Assembly (NCBI GenBank): GCA_964509475.1
Contig: CAZDXJ010000007.1
Location: 1-56,408, forward strand
Direction of reading: 5' to 3'
Length of the DNA stretch: 56,408 nt
Origin: CAZDXJ01 sp964509475
Lineage (GTDB): Bacteria > Pseudomonadota > Gammaproteobacteria > Methylococcales > Methylomonadaceae
Below the pieces are notes generated by a model. The model searched no databases. It was not told the origin of the DNA and was given only the letters and a program-made list of their open reading frames with translations. Every line of letters starts with the position of its first letter. The stretch's first letter is position 1. The translations under genes were made by a program, and so were the position numbers. Shown here piece by piece: positions 52,222-56,408 of the stretch.

Positions 52222-52710
52222 ATGGATAATGAGATCATTGATTTGGCAGCCCGTTTGGTTCATCGACTCAGTACATCCGGAAAAAAACTGGCGCTTGCCG
52301 AATCCTGCACCGGTGGCTGGATCGCACAAGCACTGACGGCGATTCCGGGCAGTTCCCGGTGTTTTGATCGAGGGTTTGTCACCTACAGCAATAATGCCAA
52401 AGTACAGATGTTGGATGTCAAGTCGGCAACCCTGGATGCTTACGGCGCAGTCAGTGCCGAAACCGTTAGTGAAATGCTGCAAGGCGCCCTGCATTTCAGC
52501 GAGGCGGACTGCGCCATTGCGGTCAGTGGTATTGCTGGCCCGTGTGGTGGCAGCCCTGAAAAACCGGTGGGTACGGTTTATTTAGGCTGGTCAGGCACAG
52601 GTCAGCGCGAAATCGTACAACGATACCACTTCAGCGGCGACCGGCAGGCTGTTCGCAGACAAGCCGTATTGCATGCACTTGTGGCTGCTGCGCAAGTATT
52701 TTGTGATTAA
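52222..52710 (+). CDS. pncC: Nicotinamide-nucleotide amidohydrolase PncC (CinA C-terminal domain)
   Basis: Deamidates NMN to nicotinate mononucleotide in NAD recycling. The 162 residues correspond to the stand-alone C-terminal domain of CinA: KLALAESCTGGWIAQALTAIPGSS, GFVTYSNNAK, YGAVSAETVSEML, DCAIAVSGIAGPCGGSPEKPVGTVYLGW. ATG 52222 is preferred over GTG 52204. In many gammaproteobacteria this gene precedes recA, which is not here. Its end overlaps the convergent DUF2959 gene by 4 bases. Confidence 0.9.
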   Translation: MDNEIIDLAARLVHRLSTSGKKLALAESCTGGWIAQALTAIPGSSRCFDRGFVTYSNNAKVQMLDVKSATLDAYGAVSAETVSEMLQGALHFSEADCAIAVSGIAGPCGGSPEKPVGTVYLGWSGTGQREIVQRYHFSGDRQAVRRQAVLHALVAAAQVFCD

Positions 52711-53357
52711 CGGGGGGCCTGCATGGTTTGGATAAACGCATTGGCTTCGTCAATGGACGTTTCCATTGCTTGAATCAATGCGGATACATCGGTTTGGATG
52801 CTTTTCAGTTCGCCTTTTAAGGAAGCAATGGCACGGGCGTTGAGATTGTGTTTTAAATAAAGCACTTGATCTTTAAAAACAGCCAGCACCGGTTCAATTT
52901 TTTGCTCGGCCCGTTTCATTGTAGCCATCATCTGTTGATATTGGTTTCGGGTTTTAACGAGTTGGCGTTGGCTTTGGGTACGCAAGGAGGTACTGGAATA
53001 TTGTTGCAATTCGTCTTCCCATTCGTTGAACAGGGCGTTTGATACATCTTCGATGTCCTGGATGCGTTTATGAACTTCTTCAGCCTTGTCAACGCTTGCC
53101 TTGTATTTATTGTCGAGCTGGTGATAGGTTTTTTCCAGATCGCCGCCTGAAAAACGGGTGACGGCGGTAAATTGCGCCAGTGCCGATTTGAATTGCTGTT
53201 TGGCCTCTTGTTGGGCGTTGCGGGCTTTTTCAACCCGATACACCATGACTTCCCGTTTGGGAATGCCGAGTTTTTCCAGTGAAGACAGGTACATTTTCGA
53301 GCAACTCGTCAATACGGTTAATATCACAATGGACAAGAAAAAAGAGTTCGCTTTCAT
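52707..53357 (-). CDS. DUF2959 family lipoprotein
   Basis: A 216-residue protein with a lipoprotein signal: hydrophobic FFLSIVILTVLTSC with lipobox LTSC at the cleavage site. The mature part is nearly all helix with long heptad-like stretches (EVMVYRVEKARNAQQEAKQQF; YKASVDKAEEVHKRIQDIEDV), probably coiled coil. YLSSLEKLGIPKREVMVYRVE is typical of DUF2959. It should sit in the periplasm anchored to a membrane; the function is not established. ATG 53357 has GGGA at good spacing; ATG 53363 is the alternative. Confidence 0.8.
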   Translation of the reverse strand: MKANSFFLSIVILTVLTSCSKMYLSSLEKLGIPKREVMVYRVEKARNAQQEAKQQFKSALAQFTAVTRFSGGDLEKTYHQLDNKYKASVDKAEEVHKRIQDIEDVSNALFNEWEDELQQYSSTSLRTQSQRQLVKTRNQYQQMMATMKRAEQKIEPVLAVFKDQVLYLKHNLNARAIASLKGELKSIQTDVSALIQAMETSIDEANAFIQTMQAPR

Positions 53358-53434
53358 TTGCATATCCCGGTTTTTAAAATTTCCAGGAAATTATATAATG
53401 CCGGTAAAGCTTCGTATATCTTTTGCCGGATTAC

Positions 53435-54064
53435 ATGAGAAAAATGCAAAGACCAACACCGTATACAGCTTTACCCGGACGTAGTGAAGCGATGCCGGTC
53501 AACAATAGGAATAGGCATTTTGTCAATGGTAATCCGGTTTCAGGAGCATTTCCCGGGCCGCTTGAAAAAATCGTTTTTGGCTTGGGTTGCTTTTGGGGGG
53601 CTGAACGCCGGTTTTGGCAGCAAAACGGGGTGTTCAGTACGGCGGTGGGTTATATTGGCGGCGTGACGCCCAATCCGACCTATGATGAGGTTTGTACGGG
53701 TCTGACCGGCCATAACGAGGCCGTGTTGGTGGTGTTCGATGCCGGAGATTGCCCGTTGCTGCAACTTTTGTCCTTGTTTTGGGAATCACATGATCCGACC
53801 CAGGGTATGCGTCAGGGCAATGATATCGGAAGCCAGTATCGTTCCGGTATTTATTGTTATACATCCGAACAATTGACGGCAGCGCTCCATTCCAGACAGC
53901 ATTATCAGAATCGCTTGAACCGGTTTGGCAAGGGTGCTATCAGCACAGAGATTATGCTGGCACCGGAGTTTTATTATGCTGAAGATTATCATCAGCAGTA
54001 TCTGGCTAAAAATCCTGCCGGTTATTGTGGCTTGGGTGGCACCGGAATCGCTTATCTGGATTGA
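53435..54064 (+). CDS. msrA: Peptide methionine-S-sulfoxide reductase MsrA
   Basis: Repairs methionine-S-sulfoxide in proteins. The 209-residue product has the active-site GLGCFWGAERRFW, then STAVGYIGGVTPNPTYDEVCTGLTGHNEAV, FWESHDPTQGMRQGNDIGSQYRSGIY and the end YHQQYLAKNPAGYCGLGGTG with the resolving Cys. The N-terminal ALPGRSEAMPV extension matches the long E. coli-type MsrA. Starts at 53435 or 53444 are both possible. Divergent from the DUF2959 gene. The 212 bases after it hold no gene I can see. Confidence 0.95.
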   Translation: MRKMQRPTPYTALPGRSEAMPVNNRNRHFVNGNPVSGAFPGPLEKIVFGLGCFWGAERRFWQQNGVFSTAVGYIGGVTPNPTYDEVCTGLTGHNEAVLVVFDAGDCPLLQLLSLFWESHDPTQGMRQGNDIGSQYRSGIYCYTSEQLTAALHSRQHYQNRLNRFGKGAISTEIMLAPEFYYAEDYHQQYLAKNPAGYCGLGGTGIAYLD

Positions 54065-54276
54065 GCGGTGGTTTGTCCGTGATCATAAAAAAGGCGATTT
54101 ATCCCAAATCGCCAAATTTATCAATGTATCAAGCGCATAACTTTTATCAGCAAAAGTTACTTTAAATAGTAGCAACAGTTTTATATTAAAAAATGTGACA
54201 TATTGTCGCACCTTGTCTTTGGTGAACTGTTACCATTATCGAAAAATAACGATTAATCAACCCATACGCACTGATC

Positions 54277-55626
54277 ATGCTTAAACAGCGCTCCTCGCGC
54301 AAACCGGAAATGACTGCCAGGGAAAACCTGAAATGGTTGTTTATTTTGCGTAACCTGATGCTTTCCGGAGAAGCCTTCATCATTTTGTTATCGACTTATG
54401 GTTTGGGTATCGCTTTGCCGGAAGAGCCACTTTGGTTGATCATCACAGCAATTGCCGCAGTCAACCTGTATACCTGGCTGCGTTTGCAAAACAATGCCCC
54501 GATTACCGAACTGGAATTGTTTTCTCAATTGGCACTGGATGTTTTTGCCATTGCTTCGTTCCTTTATCTGACTGGTGGGGCGACTAATCCCATCATCTGG
54601 ATTTTTTTGCTGCCACTCATTTTGACCGCCATTATCCTGCCTCAGGAATATACCTGGTATATGGTGATTTTGACAACGACTTTATATACTCTTCTGATTG
54701 CCTATCACCGGCCATTACCTGCGATAGAGCCATTATTCGTGCCGCCTGAAGGCGTGTTGCATCATGTCAGCAGCAATGATCAGAAATTCAACCTGCATAT
54801 TTTCGGAATGTGGTGTGGTTTTGTGTTGAGCGCGATTCTGGTGGCTTATTTTGTTGTCGAACAGGCAAAGGCCATACGCGAGGGCGAACGCAAATTGTCA
54901 AAAGCACGGGAGGAGCAGCTACGTAACGAGCGCGTTATTGCCTTGGGAACATTGGCGGCCAGTGCCGCCCACGATATGGGCACGCCATTGGCGACGATTG
55001 CGATTCTGGCGCATGATGCCTTACACAGTTATCCCGAGCACAGGCTACCCGATTTGCATAAAAAACTGTTGATTATGGAAAAACAGATTAATCGCTGTAA
55101 ACAGGCTTTGTCGGTGATGTCGGCTTCGGCCGGTGAATTGCGTGCTGAATCGGGTCAGGTCATGGGATTGATTGAGTACATCGATGAGGTATTGAATCAG
55201 TGGCGAACCCAGAAGCCGGAAACCAAACTGAATCTTTTCGTCAATCCCGGTGGCCCTGGGGGGGCGAAAATCGTCGCGGACAGAACCTTGACATTGGGCT
55301 TGATCAATATTTTAAATAATGCGGCAGAGGCCTCACCAAAACGGCGTGGGGTTGATTTTCATTTGAACTGGGATGAGAATAAAGCGTATATTCAGGTACG
55401 CGATTATGGTTCCGGGATAAGTCCCGAGATTGCCGCCCTGGCGGGAAAGGAACCGGTTTCTACCAAGGAAAGCGGCCTGGGCGTGGGTTTGTTTTTAGCT
55501 TTTTCAACGGTTCAGCGTTTGGGCGGTAAAATCAGTATTTACAATAAGGATGATGGCGGTGCTTGTACGGATATCAGCCTGCCTTTATTAAAAAACGGGT
55601 ATCATGATGAACAACCAGGAAATTGA
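54277..55626 (+). CDS. regB: RegB/PrrB-type redox sensor histidine kinase
   Basis: A 449-residue membrane kinase. About six hydrophobic segments fill residues 20-195, including the ubiquinone-linked motif LTGGATNPIIW (100-108). The H-box ASAAHDMGTPLATI contains H232, and the AAHxxGTPLATI form is specific to the RegB group. N-box NILNNAAEASP and G boxes DYGSGI and ESGLGVGLFLA follow. RegB controls photosynthesis, respiration, carbon and nitrogen genes by redox state in alphaproteobacteria. Its end overlaps regA by 23 bases, so the two form one unit. Confidence 0.88.
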   Translation: MLKQRSSRKPEMTARENLKWLFILRNLMLSGEAFIILLSTYGLGIALPEEPLWLIITAIAAVNLYTWLRLQNNAPITELELFSQLALDVFAIASFLYLTGGATNPIIWIFLLPLILTAIILPQEYTWYMVILTTTLYTLLIAYHRPLPAIEPLFVPPEGVLHHVSSNDQKFNLHIFGMWCGFVLSAILVAYFVVEQAKAIREGERKLSKAREEQLRNERVIALGTLAASAAHDMGTPLATIAILAHDALHSYPEHRLPDLHKKLLIMEKQINRCKQALSVMSASAGELRAESGQVMGLIEYIDEVLNQWRTQKPETKLNLFVNPGGPGGAKIVADRTLTLGLINILNNAAEASPKRRGVDFHLNWDENKAYIQVRDYGSGISPEIAALAGKEPVSTKESGLGVGLFLAFSTVQRLGGKISIYNKDDGGACTDISLPLLKNGYHDEQPGN

Positions 55627-56155
55627 AAAACCCCGCTTATTAATTGTCGATGATGATGAAACCTATTGTTCGGTACTACAACAGGCGTTGGAAAAACGGG
55701 GTTTTGAAACCTATATTGCTTATAACATTGAAAATGGCATGAAGCTGGCCGAGCAGATTACACCGGAATATGCGGTGATTGATTTACGCATCGGTTATGA
55801 GTCGGGGCTGGAAATGGTTGAAAAACTGATTTCCCTGGACAGCAATACGCAGATTGTTATCTTGACCGGATTTGCCAGTATTGCCACCGCAGTTGAAGCC
55901 ATCAAGCTGGGGGCGATACATTATTTGACCAAACCGGCCAATGCCGACGAAATTGTTCATGCCCTGCAGAAAAATACCGGTGATGCCTCGGTTGCCATCA
56001 ATGAAAACCCGTTATCGGTCAAACGCCTGGAATGGGAACATTTACAAAAGGTGCTGATGCAGCACGATGGCAATATATCGGCGGCGGCGCGGGCATTGAA
56101 CATGCACCGCAGAACCCTGCAAAGAAAACTGGATAAACGGCCGGTACGGGAATAA
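55604..56155 (+). CDS. regA: RegA/PrrA-type response regulator
   Basis: A 183-residue DNA-binding regulator, the length of RegA/PrrA/ActR. The receiver domain has LLIVDDDETYC and acceptor D60 in YAVIDLRIGYESGLEMV, with the conserved Thr in VILTGFASIATAVEAIKLGA and KPANADE. The C-terminal Fis-type helix-turn-helix is DGNISAAARALNMHRRTLQRKL, the family's nearly invariant recognition helix. It is phosphorylated by RegB, encoded just upstream. Two adjacent ATGs (55604, 55607) are possible starts. No target genes are identifiable here. Confidence 0.9.
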   Translation: MMNNQEIEKPRLLIVDDDETYCSVLQQALEKRGFETYIAYNIENGMKLAEQITPEYAVIDLRIGYESGLEMVEKLISLDSNTQIVILTGFASIATAVEAIKLGAIHYLTKPANADEIVHALQKNTGDASVAINENPLSVKRLEWEHLQKVLMQHDGNISAAARALNMHRRTLQRKLDKRPVRE

Positions 56156-56210
56156 GGAAGTGTCTGGAACACTCCTGTTGAGGCTGGTACTCTGTCCAGG
56201 TTGTTTTAAC

Positions 56211-56270
56211 GGGTAACCACTTGGTGTAGGTTCGAATTTATTCGAATCGTGCGAATGAATTTGCACCTAC
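56211..56270. repeat. Diverged GTAGGT palindromic repeat
   Basis: GTAGGTTCGAATTTATTCGAA and GTGCGAATGAATTTGCACCTAC make two nested palindromes (TTCGAATTTATTCGAA; GTAGGT..ACCTAC). GGGTAACCACTT in front also occurs at 673-684. Related to the repeats at 26736 and 48561. Confidence 0.6.
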
Positions 56271-56355
56271 GACATCTTGTTTCAGATGGTTGGGTTATCG
56301 GCTCAAGTCCTGTGGTCAGTTACATGGAATTAACCTGATTATTGCAATGACACTT

Positions 56356-56408
56356 GGCTTTGTTGCATAAAAAATTGACAGCGTGATTTCTGAGTGTATT
56401 ACCTATTA
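56356..56408. mobile_element. Probable end of an IS5-family insertion sequence, cut by the window edge
   Basis: GGCTTTGTTGCATAAA closely resembles the terminal inverted repeat of IS903-group IS5 elements (GGCTTTGTTGAATAAATC). Only 53 bases are present before the window ends, so no transposase can be seen. The last 15 bases recur in inverted form at 40-54. Confidence 0.45.

Overview
The window reads as a stretch of chromosome from a gammaproteobacterium, most plausibly a methanotroph-like member of the Methylococcales. That placement is an inference from gene order and protein character, and no single gene proves it. Pointers are the rsmB / DUF4390 / ntrY / ntrX cluster, map-glnD beside rpsB-tsf-pyrH-frr-uppS-cdsA-dxr-rseP, the riboflavin/thiamine cluster ending in pgpA, rimP-nusA-infB-rbfA-truB-rpsO-pnp, an orphan soxCD pair, and a RegB/RegA redox two-component system. 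Base composition is moderate and even.

Layout. 1-3000: an accessory patch with a decayed hsdR fragment and small phage-like remnants, split by the rplM-rpsI operon and a tRNA-Gln. 3023-13380: a diheme cytochrome c, then a long minus-strand block (ntrX, ntrY, DUF4390, rsmB, aguB, glnD, map). 13532-22221: a plus-strand translation and envelope block (rpsB, tsf, pyrH, frr, uppS, cdsA, dxr, rseP, dsbC). mutS faces it. 25084-29255: ribBX, ribH, nusB, thiL, pgpA. 29280-37971: initiator tRNA, rimP, nusA, infB, rbfA, truB, rpsO, pnp. 38082-42597: thpR, an orphan HerA-like ATPase, a phosphopantetheinyl transferase and hemN. 42590-45282 (minus): a soxC-soxD-like pair followed by a protein resembling the ExoY / anthrax edema factor nucleotidyl cyclase family, probably in one operon. 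46035-56155: SulP-carbonic anhydrase fusion, SemiSWEET, membrane-fused spermidine synthase-like protein, a repeat protein, pncC, DUF2959 lipoprotein, msrA, regB, regA.

Mobile small repeats are the striking genome-level feature. One MITE family with termini of the form GTAACTACTCACC...GGTGAGTCGATAC has two full copies and one internally deleted copy, plus one partial end, and one copy has a perfect 8-bp target duplication (CTTTTACA). A second 147-bp element with perfect 12-bp termini (GTAACCGTTCAC) and an 8-bp duplication (GTAGGTGC) sits inside a copy of a third repeat, a GTAGGTGCGGATTTATCCGCAC palindrome. A fourth, hairpin-forming repeat (CCAGCTCTTC..GAAGGGCTGG) is nested inside the first and third families. 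The last 53 bases look like an IS5-family end, so the window may stop at a repeat.

The best candidate for something undescribed is the cyclase-like gene at 42590-43477 behind soxCD. Two catalytic positions of the family look changed, so enzymatic activity is uncertain.
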